From positions 188,591-252,590 of the forward strand of contig NZ_QUNS01000003.1 in the NCBI RefSeq assembly GCF_003387615.1: a stretch of 64,000 bases of DNA, in the 5' to 3' direction. Of this stretch, positions 1 through 10,442 are shown piece after piece. The translations under genes were made by a program, and so were the position numbers. The notes below the pieces were generated by a model, which had not been told where the DNA came from, searched no databases, and saw nothing but the letters and a program-made list of their open reading frames with translations. The stretch comes from Tenacibaculum gallaicum. GTDB taxonomy: Bacteria; Bacteroidota; Bacteroidia; Flavobacteriales; Flavobacteriaceae. Each line of letters opens with the position of its first letter. Positions within the stretch are counted from its first letter, which is position 1.

Positions 1-478
1 ATCTTCTGTACAGTTACTTCCATAATCTACAGTTACTGTATGAGCTCCTGCTGTTACATTATTAAAAATATTAGCATTTGCTCCTGTTTGTGCTGCGGCT
101 CCATCTAACGAATAAGTATAACTAGCATCAAATGGTGTTATGGTGATATTTCCTGTACCATCACAGTTATATACTACAGTACTTGCAAATGCTGGTACTG
201 CTGGTAAATCTGCTATCGTTACGGTGTCTAAAATTCTTTCACAGCCATTTGAATCTTCTACTTTTGTCTCATAATCTCCTGCTGGTAAATTAGATACTGA
301 TGTTCCTGCTATTTGTGCATAAGACCCTGCTCCTACTAATCTATAATAATAAATGTATGGTCCTGTTCCGCCTGTAGGGGCTGTAAAATTTATCGTTCCT
401 AAAATGGTGCCTGTAGGGCTACACATTAAGTCTGTTTTACTCGCTGAGCCTCCTGCTAATGCTGTTGGAACATTAATC
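1..478 (-). repeat. Copy 1 of a long-period repeat module in the adhesin
   Basis: This stretch encodes a module (PTALAGGS, NLPAGDYETKVEDSNGC, STVVYNCDGTGNITIT) that is clearly homologous to the one at about 2240-2727 in the same gene. The period is about 2.25 kb. The copies have diverged at DNA level, so this is an old duplication within the gene and not a fresh tandem array. Confidence 0.7.
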
Positions 479-3400
479 GTTTCTGTTGATGTGGCTACTG
501 GTGGACAACCATTTGCATCACTTACTGTGATTTGATAAGTACCGTCTCCTAATCCTGTAAAACTGTAATTAACATCTGCTGATGGTCCTTGTACAAATGG
601 TCCTCCTGGTCCTGTAACTGTTACGGTATACGGTGATGTTCCACTTCCTACTGTTACATTTATAGTTCCTGTATCTGTACTACAATTTGGTTGTGTTGAC
701 GTACTACTTACGGTTGGTGCTGCTATTTGATTGACTGTTACTGTATCTGTATACTCACAATAATTCGCTCCTCCATTTTTATCTCTTACATATACTGTAT
801 AGGTTCCTGCTGATACATTAATTGGACTAGAAGTGTGTGAAGTTTGAACTCCTGCTCCTGTTTCTACTATAAATTCATAAGTACCATCTCCTCCGTTTGG
901 TGTAATTATTATTTGACCATCGTTACATGTAGCGCTTACTGCTGTTATTGTTGCTGTTAACTGTGGTAAAATAGTTGCATCTTTTGCTGGAATTGTACAT
1001 CCTAATCCGTCTCTTACTTCAATACTGTAAGTACCTTCTGTTAATCCTGTAAAAGTAAATTCATCTGGAGTTGCCGTTGCTGGTGTTTGCCAAACTCCTC
1101 CATCTATCCTAAATTGATAATCATTATTACCCGATGTAACTTCTACAAGAATCTCGCCATTTCCACTTCCATCATAACATAATGTAGGCGTTACATCAAA
1201 ATCTACTGTATTTGGTTCAACTACAGGTACACTAACTGGTACACAGTTAGTTCTATTAATATTAATTTGTACATCATCAATAAAATTCCCTATCGTGTTA
1301 TTTCCTCCTGCTGTTGACAATGCATCAAACGCAATAACTGTAGTTGACTGTCCTACAGGAACAGTATATGTACCTGAATATACTCCCCATGCAGAAGTAC
1401 CATCACTCATGGTTTCTACAACTGAAGCAGTAGCTAAATCACTTCCTATTTTTACTGTTGCCTCATCCGTACCACTTCTACCTCTGTGTGCTACTGACCA
1501 ATTGATTACGTCTCCTGGTTGTGTACAATACTCTTGGTATAAAGAAGAAACTGTATTAGCATTTAATTCTGCAAAAGAATTCCCTTCATGAGCAGGAACT
1601 CCATTAAAACCGTTATACCAAATTTCAATCAAATTATCTGAAGCTGTAGAATCCCAACCAGGAACTAAATCTTCATTCATTTGCTGTGATGTTGTTGCTG
1701 AATTAGCAGGTAATTCAAAACCTCCATTTTCAAATAAGTTTGCTGTACACCCACATTCATTACAGTTTCGGCTATCTCTAACCATTACAATGTAATCAGT
1801 TGCTCTTGGTGGTACATTTGCAAATACGGGAGATGATTGCCAAGTAGCTCCTCCATCTATACTAAATGTATATGGAGGAATTCCTCCTGTAGCTGAAGCT
1901 GTTATTGTTCCTGTCGCTGTATTACAGGTTACTTCTTGAGTTGCTGAAGCAGAAAGTGTTAACTCCTCTGGTTGATTGATAACAACATTACCTAAATCTA
2001 TTGGACAAGTTTGTCCGTTAACTGTTTCTCTTATAAACACATTATATGTTCCTGCTGCTAATCCTACAACTCTATATGGGTTATCGGCTGTCATTGACCA
2101 AGTTGTTCCTCCGTCTGTAGAATACTCAAAACTTCCTCCCACAACGTTGTTTGCAGAAATTGTAACAGTTCCATTGTCTGAACCATAACATTCACTATCC
2201 GTAGAACCTACAATACTTCCTGAAAATTCATTTCCTGCATTTACCGTAACCGTAATATCTTCTACACAACTACCTCCATAAGTTACTTCAACTGTATGTG
2301 ATCCTACTGCTACATTATTAAATACTCCTGTATTATTAGAGTTTCCTCCTAATGTATAGGTATAAGTTCCAGCAGGTGTCGCTGTAATTGTAACATTACC
2401 TGACCCATCACAGTTGTACACCACTGAACTTGTTAAAGTTGGTGCTGATGGTAAACCTCCTATGGTCACATTATTTAAATCTATAGAACAACCATTTGCA
2501 TCTACAACTCTTGTATTATAAGTTCCCGCCGGAAGTCCTGTTACTGGATTATTTGCTGCTAATGTATAAGTTGCAGCCGAATTTAACTTATAATAATATG
2601 TATAATTAGGAGTACCTCCTGTTGGTGTTGTAAAGGTTATAGTACCATAGGTAGTTCCTCCTGAAGTATTACATTCTAAATCTGTTGCTGTTGCACTACC
2701 GCCTATTAAAGCTGTAGGCTCGTTAATTACAATATTTGGAATTTCGTACAAACATTGGTATGAATTCTTAGATGCCCTTATATAAATGGTATAAGTTCCA
2801 TCATCTAAACTATCAAAAGCACCTGTCGTATTCCATGTAGCGTTATCAATGCTGTATTCTACTGCATACCCTAAATTATCTCCATTAACACTAACATTAA
2901 TAGTTCCGTCTGTCAAACCATTACAAGTTACATCTGTTTCTGAATGAGTAAATACTAATTCAGGTTCTACAGTAACTTCAACTGGGGCTGAAATTGTATA
3001 ACAGTTATTATCATCAATAACAATAAATCGATATATTCCTTCACTACCAACTGGCACATTGTAGGTATATGGGTTTGTTGCTGGTGTTAAAAATGCAGTA
3101 TTAGGAATGTCTGAAGGATTTGTATATAAATCTGTTCCTTGACTCGTCCATACAGCGAAATTATAATTGTTCCCTGACGACGTATCTAATGTTCCCCCAC
3201 TTGCTGTTAATTGAATTATTCCATCTGAACTTCCTGATTCACAAGTTATATCTTTGGTTTTTAACGCTGTAAGTACTAACTCATCTGGTTCATTAATAAC
3301 AATCATTTCTGTAGCGGTACACTGAGGTGTTGTAACTCTCACTGTATAAGCTCCCCCATCTGTAACATTAAAAGTAAAATCGTTATTAGCTGTTGGTCCT

Positions 3401-6123
3401 TCTGTTCCTACTACACTTCCACCTTGTAATAATTCATATGTATAATCTCCAGGAACATTATTTACTTGGACTCTTATTTGTGCTGAATCGTTAAAACACT
3501 GCATAGGTGTCGTAATAACATCCATATCTATGTTATTTTCCTGAATGTTAATAGGAGGAAATGTATATGTACATGAAGCTGCAGATGCACTACTTACACG
3601 GATTGAAAGGTTATAGTTTCCTGCGGCTGTTAAACCTGAAAAAACATTACTATCTTGAAAAGGAGCATTATAACCTCCTGGACCTGTTAAACTGTATTGA
3701 TAACCTGCCGGTATATTGTTTACAGTAATAGACCCGTTGTTTCCACATAAAATATCTTCTTTAATAAAAGTAGGATTTAAAGTGGCTTTGTATACATTAA
3801 AATAATATTGCTGTGGACAACGACCATCGTATAAAACATCTAAACGATATTCTCCAGCATCTACAAAGTTTCTAGAAAATTCTCCGCTTCCTACTTCATT
3901 CCATGTACAGGCTGTATTTACATTAGGACACCCTGACTCTGTTACATCAGTACAAGAAGATTCATCTAATTTAAACCATTGTACTGTTGTAGCTGAAGAG
4001 GTATCAAATGGTAAATTAATCATTCTAGATCCACTATCACCACATAAGTAAACTTCGGCTAACTCTTCTCCATTACTTGCACAAGTTAACACTTGATCTG
4101 CAAATGGTTGCAATGGATTTGGTTCTGAATTATATCCTACAACATGTATGGTTTCTTCAGCATTTATACACCCTGATGCAGCTGAAGCTATCTTATTAAC
4201 TGTGTACGTTCCTTCGCTAGTTACATCATAAAATGGTACCGTAGTAGTTCCTAATAAATTACCTGAAGCATCTCTCCATTCGTATGATTCAAACCCTGCT
4301 CCGGCAGTTAATGTAATACTAGCACCACACATTATTTGAGTCGTTTCAAAAGAACATCCACTTGTATCGACTAAAAAGTTTGAAGTTCCAACTATACCAA
4401 AATCACAATCGTCTATACCTGCATAACTTGGTTCATTATTAACTACAACTCCTCCTCTAATTCCTTCATATCTAGCAAACGCTTGGTTTCGAACTTCATT
4501 AGAACACACATCTCTTAATTGACTACAATCTGTCACTACTTGAACATGCATTCGAATGTTATAAAGCGCACCTCCCTCTAACACCATATTATCTGGCACT
4601 GAAATCTCTAATTCAGCTCTATTATCATTAGCTGTACTTGGTGGGTCGTATGCTGTTATAGATACTCCTGCTGGTAAATCTATATCAAAGCGTGTTCCAT
4701 CTGGAGCAACAGATCCATTTGGTGCTGTAGTTGTTAATAAATCTACATTTTTTGGTAATAAATCTGTAATTACTGTATTTCTAGCATCATCTGTTCCTAC
4801 ATTTTGAAAGCTTATATTATAAAATAACTCACTCCCTAAACCTACAGGTGTACCTTGTATATCATTACCACTAGCATCTTCTATTGTTTTTATTAGTTGT
4901 ACTTTAGGCTCTATAATTTCAACAGCTAAAGCATTTAAAAAAGGCCAATATACATCTCCACTAGTTGTAAATTTTACTTCTGCAGAGGTTTGTCCGTTGG
5001 TTATGACACTGTTATTAGGATTACTTAACTGATATAAATCTACATCAAAACCTAAGGTGTTTTCACTATCAGGGGTTCGGGATGTTACATATTGATCATA
5101 CCTAGTAATACTACCATTAAAAAAATTACCACTGGGATTTGTATTAGGAGTAGACTGATTTACAAAATTACCAGCTGTATTTTTAATTTGAAATCTATCT
5201 CCATATATACTTCTATCTCCCTCTAAGGTTGCAGCCAAAAGACTAACTCTTACTGGTGCTGGATTTGCAGGATTAGGACCAACTGGAACTGTTGTAAAAC
5301 CTGAGTATGATAATTCTACATCATTACTTCCATTAACATCGGCATAACCATCAAAAATAGCTATATTTTTACTAGATAATGTTTGATTTTCATAAATAAC
5401 AACCATAGTCCAACCAGCCGAACCTCCTAGACCACCAGAATAATCCCTTCCTCTTACTCCTCTTATATTAGCAGCCACATAGGTACCATTATGTCCATCA
5501 GGGTTTACTGTTGCTAACCCTTGAATGTCAGTTGTAATATCCTTGTAATACACATAACTAAAGCCTTCATCATAAACAGTCTCATCAGCTGTTACATCTT
5601 GATATCCTCCTGTTGGTAATTTGAATTTTATTTGACTTGGATCTCCTGACCTATCGTTGTAATAATCCCACGATTCATATGGATATACTCCCGCCCAATA
5701 CAATCCTGCATATACTACTTTAGAACAAGTTGGTAAATTTAATATATCAGAACTTGAAGAAAATGTTGATGGGTCGCTATCAATATCAATATACTGCATA
5801 TTAAGATTCCCATTAGAGCTAGAGCCATCATATGGGTACACTGGATAGTAAGGGTAACTACCTCTCCTACTTAAACTGTTATTGGCAATAAACGTAATAT
5901 CTCCTTTAATATTAATACCTCCAGAAGTACCATCAGGTTTTATTGTTCTTAAATTAAACCCTGAAGCTGCTTTGGAAATTGCTTTTTGAGTTTTTTGTGG
6001 CAATGAGGCTTTTAACTTAGCATAACCTTCAGCTTCATTTAGATCCTCTTTTGCTGATCTCTCTTGTGAAAAACCAATAAGAGTCTGTAATACAATTATT
6101 AATAGGGTAATTATTCTCTTCAT
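1..6123 (-). CDS. Giant multi-domain T9SS/gliding-type surface adhesin (partial, 3' end outside window)
   Basis: The frame starts at ATG 6123-6121 and is still in frame at base 1, giving at least 2041 residues without the C-terminus. Residues 1-20 (MKRIITLLIIVLQTLIGFSQ) form a signal peptide. The first 500 or so residues resemble the N-terminal region of large flavobacterial cell-surface proteins (GLYWAG and DGYADVNG stretches, then a DUF11-like part with NVGTDDARN). Beyond that come many Cys-rich Ig/SprB-like modules with recurring phrases such as LPAGDY, YNCDGTGN and GSHTVEV. In this family export is by type IX secretion and the sorting domain lies at the missing C-terminus. It is the third gene of a minus-strand operon, 47 bp after the PorP/SprF gene, which fits SprB/SprF-like pairing. 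Function is inferred as surface adhesion or gliding; ligand unknown. Confidence 0.85.
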   Translation of the reverse strand, partial: MKRIITLLIIVLQTLIGFSQERSAKEDLNEAEGYAKLKASLPQKTQKAISKAASGFNLRTIKPDGTSGGINIKGDITFIANNSLSRRGSYPYYPVYPYDGSSSNGNLNMQYIDIDSDPSTFSSSSDILNLPTCSKVVYAGLYWAGVYPYESWDYYNDRSGDPSQIKFKLPTGGYQDVTADETVYDEGFSYVYYKDITTDIQGLATVNPDGHNGTYVAANIRGVRGRDYSGGLGGSAGWTMVVIYENQTLSSKNIAIFDGYADVNGSNDVELSYSGFTTVPVGPNPANPAPVRVSLLAATLEGDRSIYGDRFQIKNTAGNFVNQSTPNTNPSGNFFNGSITRYDQYVTSRTPDSENTLGFDVDLYQLSNPNNSVITNGQTSAEVKFTTSGDVYWPFLNALAVEIIEPKVQLIKTIEDASGNDIQGTPVGLGSELFYNISFQNVGTDDARNTVITDLLPKNVDLLTTTAPNGSVAPDGTRFDIDLPAGVSITAYDPPSTANDNRAELEISVPDNMVLEGGALYNIRMHVQVVTDCSQLRDVCSNEVRNQAFARYEGIRGGVVVNNEPSYAGIDDCDFGIVGTSNFLVDTSGCSFETTQIMCGASITLTAGAGFESYEWRDASGNLLGTTTVPFYDVTSEGTYTVNKIASAASGCINAEETIHVVGYNSEPNPLQPFADQVLTCASNGEELAEVYLCGDSGSRMINLPFDTSSATTVQWFKLDESSCTDVTESGCPNVNTACTWNEVGSGEFSRNFVDAGEYRLDVLYDGRCPQQYYFNVYKATLNPTFIKEDILCGNNGSITVNNIPAGYQYSLTGPGGYNAPFQDSNVFSGLTAAGNYNLSIRVSSASAASCTYTFPPINIQENNIDMDVITTPMQCFNDSAQIRVQVNNVPGDYTYELLQGGSVVGTEGPTANNDFTFNVTDGGAYTVRVTTPQCTATEMIVINEPDELVLTALKTKDITCESGSSDGIIQLTASGGTLDTSSGNNYNFAVWTSQGTDLYTNPSDIPNTAFLTPATNPYTYNVPVGSEGIYRFIVIDDNNCYTISAPVEVTVEPELVFTHSETDVTCNGLTDGTINVSVNGDNLGYAVEYSIDNATWNTTGAFDSLDDGTYTIYIRASKNSYQCLYEIPNIVINEPTALIGGSATATDLECNTSGGTTYGTITFTTPTGGTPNYTYYYKLNSAATYTLAANNPVTGLPAGTYNTRVVDANGCSIDLNNVTIGGLPSAPTLTSSVVYNCDGSGNVTITATPAGTYTYTLGGNSNNTGVFNNVAVGSHTVEVTYGGSCVEDITVTVNAGNEFSGSIVGSTDSECYGSDNGTVTISANNVVGGSFEYSTDGGTTWSMTADNPYRVVGLAAGTYNVFIRETVNGQTCPIDLGNVVINQPEELTLSASATQEVTCNTATGTITASATGGIPPYTFSIDGGATWQSSPVFANVPPRATDYIVMVRDSRNCNECGCTANLFENGGFELPANSATTSQQMNEDLVPGWDSTASDNLIEIWYNGFNGVPAHEGNSFAELNANTVSSLYQEYCTQPGDVINWSVAHRGRSGTDEATVKIGSDLATASVVETMSDGTSAWGVYSGTYTVPVGQSTTVIAFDALSTAGGNNTIGNFIDDVQININRTNCVPVSVPVVEPNTVDFDVTPTLCYDGSGNGEILVEVTSGNNDYQFRIDGGVWQTPATATPDEFTFTGLTEGTYSIEVRDGLGCTIPAKDATILPQLTATITAVSATCNDGQIIITPNGGDGTYEFIVETGAGVQTSHTSSPINVSAGTYTVYVRDKNGGANYCEYTDTVTVNQIAAPTVSSTSTQPNCSTDTGTINVTVGSGTSPYTVTVTGPGGPFVQGPSADVNYSFTGLGDGTYQITVSDANGCPPVATSTETINVPTALAGGSASKTDLMCSPTGTILGTINFTAPTGGTGPYIYYYRLVGAGSYAQIAGTSVSNLPAGDYETKVEDSNGCERILDTVTIADLPAVPAFASTVVYNCDGTGNITITPFDASYTYSLDGAAAQTGANANIFNNVTAGAHTVTVDYGSNCTED
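2240..2727 (-). repeat. Copy 2 of the long-period repeat module in the adhesin
   Basis: This stretch encodes PTALIGGS, GLPAGTYNTRVVDANGC and SSVVYNCDGSGNVTIT in the same order as copy 1 at 1-478. The shorter Ig-like modules between the two copies are more divergent. Confidence 0.7.
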
Positions 6124-6170
6124 AATATCAATTGGGGGAATTAATTAATCAAGTTCTTCTGTTATATATT

Positions 6171-8000
6171 TTATTTTATCTGTATGATTGCTTTACGATC
6201 GTAAAAGGCTCCATTTAAGTTTGTGTTATACATCTTAATCGCTTCTGTTCTATCTGTTGTTTTAAAAATGTAGATATGCATGTAGCCTGTTTTTGGGTCC
6301 ACAAAATAATCTGCATCTATATCGTCACCTCGTAATTCATCAACATTACGGTCAGCTAGTGCTTTTTGTGAGTTTACATAAACTCGTAAATAATATCCTG
6401 GTTCTACTCCTTCAGCATCCATAGGATAAACTCTAGCAGGTGGTTGTGTTTTAGGTTCTTCGGAGCTACTTAACGCTCCCCCTAAGGTTATTTTAACCAC
6501 ATATACTGGATCTTTTGTAGTCTTGTTAACTTTTATTGTAGAATTGTCTTTTTTATCATCGTTTTTCTCAAACAAACGAGTTTTATCATTAAAATCATCT
6601 ACTTCTTCTTCTGCATCTTCTTCTTTAGCAAACCTGTCAAGATATACATAGTATAATTTTTTCTTAGGCTCAAATACATATTTTGCTTCAATATCTAATC
6701 GTGACCATTTATCTATTAACGCTTCTGCATTTTCTTTACTTCTAAACTGATCAGAAACCACATAATACATTGTACCACCTCCACCAGAACGCGTTACTGT
6801 ACTTTTACGCCACGGTTTATTTGATCTTCTTTTTAACGAAGTATCTTTTGCTTGAACAGTATCTTTTATTATTATAGTGTTTGTAGTTGTTTTTGGTACT
6901 GGTTGATTTTTCAACAAACGTAAAACTTCATCAATCTTTTTATTTAAAATATCAATAGAATCTTGTGCTTGCTGAATTTCATCAGATAAATCGTTATGTT
7001 CTGGGTTTTTATATGCTATTTCTTGTTTTGGTGCTCTTTCTGGAAGACTAACTTTTACATTACCCGTTCGTCTTTTTGGTCGCTCTCTTGTAAACGATTT
7101 TTTTCCAAAACTGTAAATTAGCCCTATTTCATTGGTTGCAGCAAAACTGCTTTTTTCATAGGTAAAACCAATTGCTAAATTTTCAGATAAATTAACCCCT
7201 ACTCCTGCTGAAATACCGTATGTTTTATCATAACCTGCTTTTACCCATCCAGCTTTTGGTAAATCTACAATGGCATTTGCTCCATAACCAAACTCTCCTT
7301 CTCCTGGTTTTCTTGCCATTGCTAACATTCGTATATCTGCACCTTCAAAAAGCCCTTTTGCATAAGTAAACTCATGCGAATACATTAAGTGACCTGAAAA
7401 TGTTTTTTCTCCAAAAGAAGTAGCCATTTCACTTTTTTTCATATTGAAATCCAACAAGTTTTCGAAAAATACTCCTACATCAAACTTTCCTATTGATAAG
7501 GTTATAGCTGGCTGAAAATTTACAACAGGTATATCTTGGTAATTGGATATTTGTGGTTCTGGATCTGTTGAATTCACTTTTAATCCATCAGCACTTCTCC
7601 TACTATATAAAAAGTTAAACCCAAAAGTTAAATCCATCGTTTCGTTTAACTGCAAACGATGCGCATAATTTGCTAAGGCTCCAAAATCTTTAAATACTCC
7701 TACCTCTTGTTGATAAACTGCTAAACCTGCTCCCACATTTTCTCGCATTTTTCCCGAGTAGGCTGCTAAATATAGTCTAGGATTGTCTTCAAATTCAACA
7801 TTACTATTTCTTACGATAGCCGAAATTGAAGTTTTATTTTCTCGTAAAGCAGAAAAAGTAGGCACCGTTAAAAAACGGTTAAATTTCATGAAGCTACGGG
7901 AGCTAAAGCTATTGTATTGCTGCTCACCATCAGAAAATTGTGCTTGCATCACAAACACATTTAACACCAAAACAATAAATAAAGTAATTTTTTTTATCAT
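6171..8000 (-). CDS. PorP/SprF family T9SS outer-membrane protein with C-terminal SPOR-like extension
   Basis: The protein has 609 residues. A signal peptide (MIKKITLFIVLVLNVFVMQA) is followed by the PorP/SprF signature (QYNSF, NPRLYLAAYSGK, GAGLAVYQQEVG) and a predicted beta-barrel to about residue 320. Family members are usually 300-350 residues long. Here about 280 more residues follow: a coiled stretch (SDEIQQAQDSIDILNKKIDE), a Thr/Lys-rich linker, and two SPOR-like units, around residues 415-480 (YYVVSDQFRSKENAEALIDK) and 530-600 (GYYLRVYVNSQKALADRN). Known family role: outer-membrane partner for secretion or anchoring of a T9SS substrate such as SprB. The gene sits 6 bp after a type B CTD protein and 47 bp before a giant adhesin, so one of these is the likely client. 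The periplasmic tail may contact peptidoglycan (inference). Confidence 0.88.
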   Translation of the reverse strand: MIKKITLFIVLVLNVFVMQAQFSDGEQQYNSFSSRSFMKFNRFLTVPTFSALRENKTSISAIVRNSNVEFEDNPRLYLAAYSGKMRENVGAGLAVYQQEVGVFKDFGALANYAHRLQLNETMDLTFGFNFLYSRRSADGLKVNSTDPEPQISNYQDIPVVNFQPAITLSIGKFDVGVFFENLLDFNMKKSEMATSFGEKTFSGHLMYSHEFTYAKGLFEGADIRMLAMARKPGEGEFGYGANAIVDLPKAGWVKAGYDKTYGISAGVGVNLSENLAIGFTYEKSSFAATNEIGLIYSFGKKSFTRERPKRRTGNVKVSLPERAPKQEIAYKNPEHNDLSDEIQQAQDSIDILNKKIDEVLRLLKNQPVPKTTTNTIIIKDTVQAKDTSLKRRSNKPWRKSTVTRSGGGGTMYYVVSDQFRSKENAEALIDKWSRLDIEAKYVFEPKKKLYYVYLDRFAKEEDAEEEVDDFNDKTRLFEKNDDKKDNSTIKVNKTTKDPVYVVKITLGGALSSSEEPKTQPPARVYPMDAEGVEPGYYLRVYVNSQKALADRNVDELRGDDIDADYFVDPKTGYMHIYIFKTTDRTEAIKMYNTNLNGAFYDRKAIIQIK

Positions 8001-8006
8001 CTAAAT

Positions 8007-10184
8007 TTAATCTATTACCGATATAGTTCCCGCTTTTATCAGTTTATCGTCTTTAATAATCTTATAGTAAAATATTTTCTGATTGCCAAGACTTTCCATA
8101 GGCCAATCATTTTTATAATCGGTTGTTTTTAAAATTTCTTTTCCACCTGAATTGTACAAAACAACTTCTACATTAGGTTGATATGCATAAGAGTTTGACA
8201 ATTTCCAAGTATCATTCGCTCCATCTTGATTTGGCGACACAATATTAGGTACTATTATTTGTCCATCTGGTTCTACAACTTCTACCGTTCTTGTTACTGA
8301 ACAGGCTCCTACTTTAACAGATACTGTGTAAAACCCCAAAGTAGTTACTGTTAGTTCTTCTGTTGTTGATAACAAGGCTCCTGAGGTATTTTCTCCTTCG
8401 TACCATTCATACGATTCTCCTCCTGCCGCTGTTATGGTTGCTGAGCTTCCTTCTTCCATTACTACAATCTCAGAAGGAGTAATAGTTACTGCAGAATCGT
8501 CAAACAATACTACATTTATTGGGTCTAGTTCATTATTACAACCAAAACCTGAGTATTTCAACACATATTCTCCAACTTCAGTTACTATTAGGTTTTCAGG
8601 ATTTGCAGGAGTAACATCATCCGTACCGTCTTTTATCCATTGATACGTATAACCTGCTACTACATTATTTATTGTATAAGTTATAGAAGCCCCAGCGCAT
8701 AATGAGTTTGAAGTTGATGTACTGCTTATTTCAGGTACTTCAGCTAACTTAATATTCAACTCATTAGATGCTCCTTCTGTACCGTTAAAACTTGCTTTTA
8801 ATGTATACACTCCATTATCTGTATACGAATTGACTGTATGCTCATTTCCCGTTTCTCCTGTTGCTACATTATCTTTATACCATTCAAAACTCAACAAAGC
8901 TATTTGGTCTGATGTTAAATCATAATCATTCCCATCCTCTGCTTCAGCCATAACCCCAACTATACTTAGCTTAGTACTTACGGTATTACATTCTTCATAA
9001 TCTTCAGCTCTTATTATTGGGGTAAATGATGTTACATCCAACATTATAAACTTTTCAGAATCTACCACAGCGTCACAAGCTGAACCAGTACTTTTTGTTA
9101 CTCTAGCATAATATGTTCCTGGTGTTGACGTATCAATACATAATTGATCTCTTACAGCAGTACCCATTGTTGAGCCATTCCTAAACCAATCAATTGTAAC
9201 GTCAGTAGGATTAGCATCATGCGTAATACACAGTTCTTTTGTTTCTCCAAACAAAAGAATTCTTTTTAATGCACCAACATTCGTTACTGTAAAATCAGCT
9301 GTAGTTTGTTGCTGTAACACTACATCGTTTGACTTTGTTGTTGTACAGGTTCCTGTATCAATTATCAAATGATACGTTCCAAACTGCCCTGTTGTTGGTG
9401 TTGTATACGTTGAAGAATTAGATGATTGAACTAAACTACCATCTAAGTACCAGTTATAAGTTAAACCAGAGCGATTCGTGTTAGCTTCAAAAGTATGTGA
9501 CTCATCCCCACATATTTCCACTGTTGATGGTCCTTTTATTTGTTTAGCTGTATTATCTAAGATAATTACAGAAGATATTGTTGAAGTTACACTACCACAT
9601 TTTCCATTATTAATTTTTACCTGATACTTTCCTGACTCAGTAACCTCTAGTTTAGGCTCTGTTGTAGTGGTAAATAGCACATCATCTTTATACCATTGAT
9701 AATCAGCATTCTTATCAGTATTTAATGTAAGTTCAGCAGACCCGCTATCACAAAGTATAACGTCTTCATAATTATTTAACACTAAATCTGAATCATATTT
9801 ATACGCTTCAAAAGGATCTGAGTCTGGGCTTGTTTCCTCTGATGAAGATACTGAAGAAGCTCTCAATCTCACTTTATAATTCGCACCATAAGTATTATCT
9901 GGTAATCCAAAACTTCTGGTAAAAGTATAACGATTATTCGCATTGGTAAATGTTAATACGTTTGTTGGGCTCCCCCAATTACCATCTTTATCTGATAATT
10001 CAATGGTATAAGTATTACCTGAATCAGGTAGAGTTGTTACATTAAATGTAACAGTTTGACTCCCATTAAGACAAACAACACCAGACTGAACCTCGGGCTT
10101 AAGTAGCGTCTGAGATACAGCACTTGTTGCACAAAACAGAAGTGTCGCTAAAAGTAATAAAATGCTTTTAGTGTAGTTTTTCAT
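8007..10184 (-). CDS. Multi-Ig-like surface protein with T9SS type B (gliding motility-associated) C-terminal sorting domain
   Basis: The protein has 725 residues with a signal peptide (LLLLATLLFCATSAVSQ). Several PKD/Ig-like modules of about 80-90 residues follow, each with a pattern like YQWYKDD or FEWYKDN and paired Cys. The last 85 residues start at VPNIVSPNQDGANDTW and contain VVLYNSGGKEIL and IFYYKIIKDDKLIKAGTISVI; this is the classic gliding motility-associated CTD (type B sorting signal). Known family role: secretion by T9SS and attachment at the cell surface. It is first in the operon with the PorP/SprF gene only 6 bp downstream, the usual arrangement of a type B substrate and its PorP/SprF partner. 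Ligand unknown. Confidence 0.88.
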   Translation of the reverse strand: MKNYTKSILLLLATLLFCATSAVSQTLLKPEVQSGVVCLNGSQTVTFNVTTLPDSGNTYTIELSDKDGNWGSPTNVLTFTNANNRYTFTRSFGLPDNTYGANYKVRLRASSVSSSEETSPDSDPFEAYKYDSDLVLNNYEDVILCDSGSAELTLNTDKNADYQWYKDDVLFTTTTEPKLEVTESGKYQVKINNGKCGSVTSTISSVIILDNTAKQIKGPSTVEICGDESHTFEANTNRSGLTYNWYLDGSLVQSSNSSTYTTPTTGQFGTYHLIIDTGTCTTTKSNDVVLQQQTTADFTVTNVGALKRILLFGETKELCITHDANPTDVTIDWFRNGSTMGTAVRDQLCIDTSTPGTYYARVTKSTGSACDAVVDSEKFIMLDVTSFTPIIRAEDYEECNTVSTKLSIVGVMAEAEDGNDYDLTSDQIALLSFEWYKDNVATGETGNEHTVNSYTDNGVYTLKASFNGTEGASNELNIKLAEVPEISSTSTSNSLCAGASITYTINNVVAGYTYQWIKDGTDDVTPANPENLIVTEVGEYVLKYSGFGCNNELDPINVVLFDDSAVTITPSEIVVMEEGSSATITAAGGESYEWYEGENTSGALLSTTEELTVTTLGFYTVSVKVGACSVTRTVEVVEPDGQIIVPNIVSPNQDGANDTWKLSNSYAYQPNVEVVLYNSGGKEILKTTDYKNDWPMESLGNQKIFYYKIIKDDKLIKAGTISVID

Positions 10185-10207
10185 CTAAGGGATCCTTTAA
10201 GGGGTGT

Positions 10208-10215
10208 CAAATTTA
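10208..10215 (-). promoter_or_regulatory. Predicted -7 element for the surface-protein operon
   Basis: On the minus strand the sequence reads TAAATTTG, an exact match to the Bacteroidota TAnnTTTG -7 element, 23 bases before the start codon at 10184. No clean TTG was found at the ideal -33 distance. Confidence 0.5.
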
Positions 10216-10416
10216 TAGTTTTTCTTAACAAAAACGGTACTAAAATTAACAAAATTTAACGTCGAAATATATAAAATCTATATGTAACCTACAACTAAAG
10301 TTTAAAAACACTAAAAAACTGTTAATAAAACACTGTATAACAGATTTTTAAAAAATAACTTAACAACCTTAAATCTAACCACAGAAAAGTAACCTCATTA
10401 TATTAAAAATCCACCG

Positions 10417-10424
10417 TATATTTG
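10417..10424 (+). promoter_or_regulatory. Predicted -7 element for cmk
   Basis: TATATTTG matches the Bacteroidota TAnnTTTG element and lies 18 bases before the cmk start at 10443. The rest of the 10185-10442 gap is AT-rich with no further gene seen. Confidence 0.55.
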
Positions 10425-10442
10425 TTATCTATTTTTTGAATC

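Noticed and set aside
353..2188. Plus-strand open frames at 353-535, 1295-1591 and 1976-2188
   Set aside because: They lie antisense to the giant adhesin gene, are low in complexity, and have no promoter or domain; they are a by-product of its codon bias.
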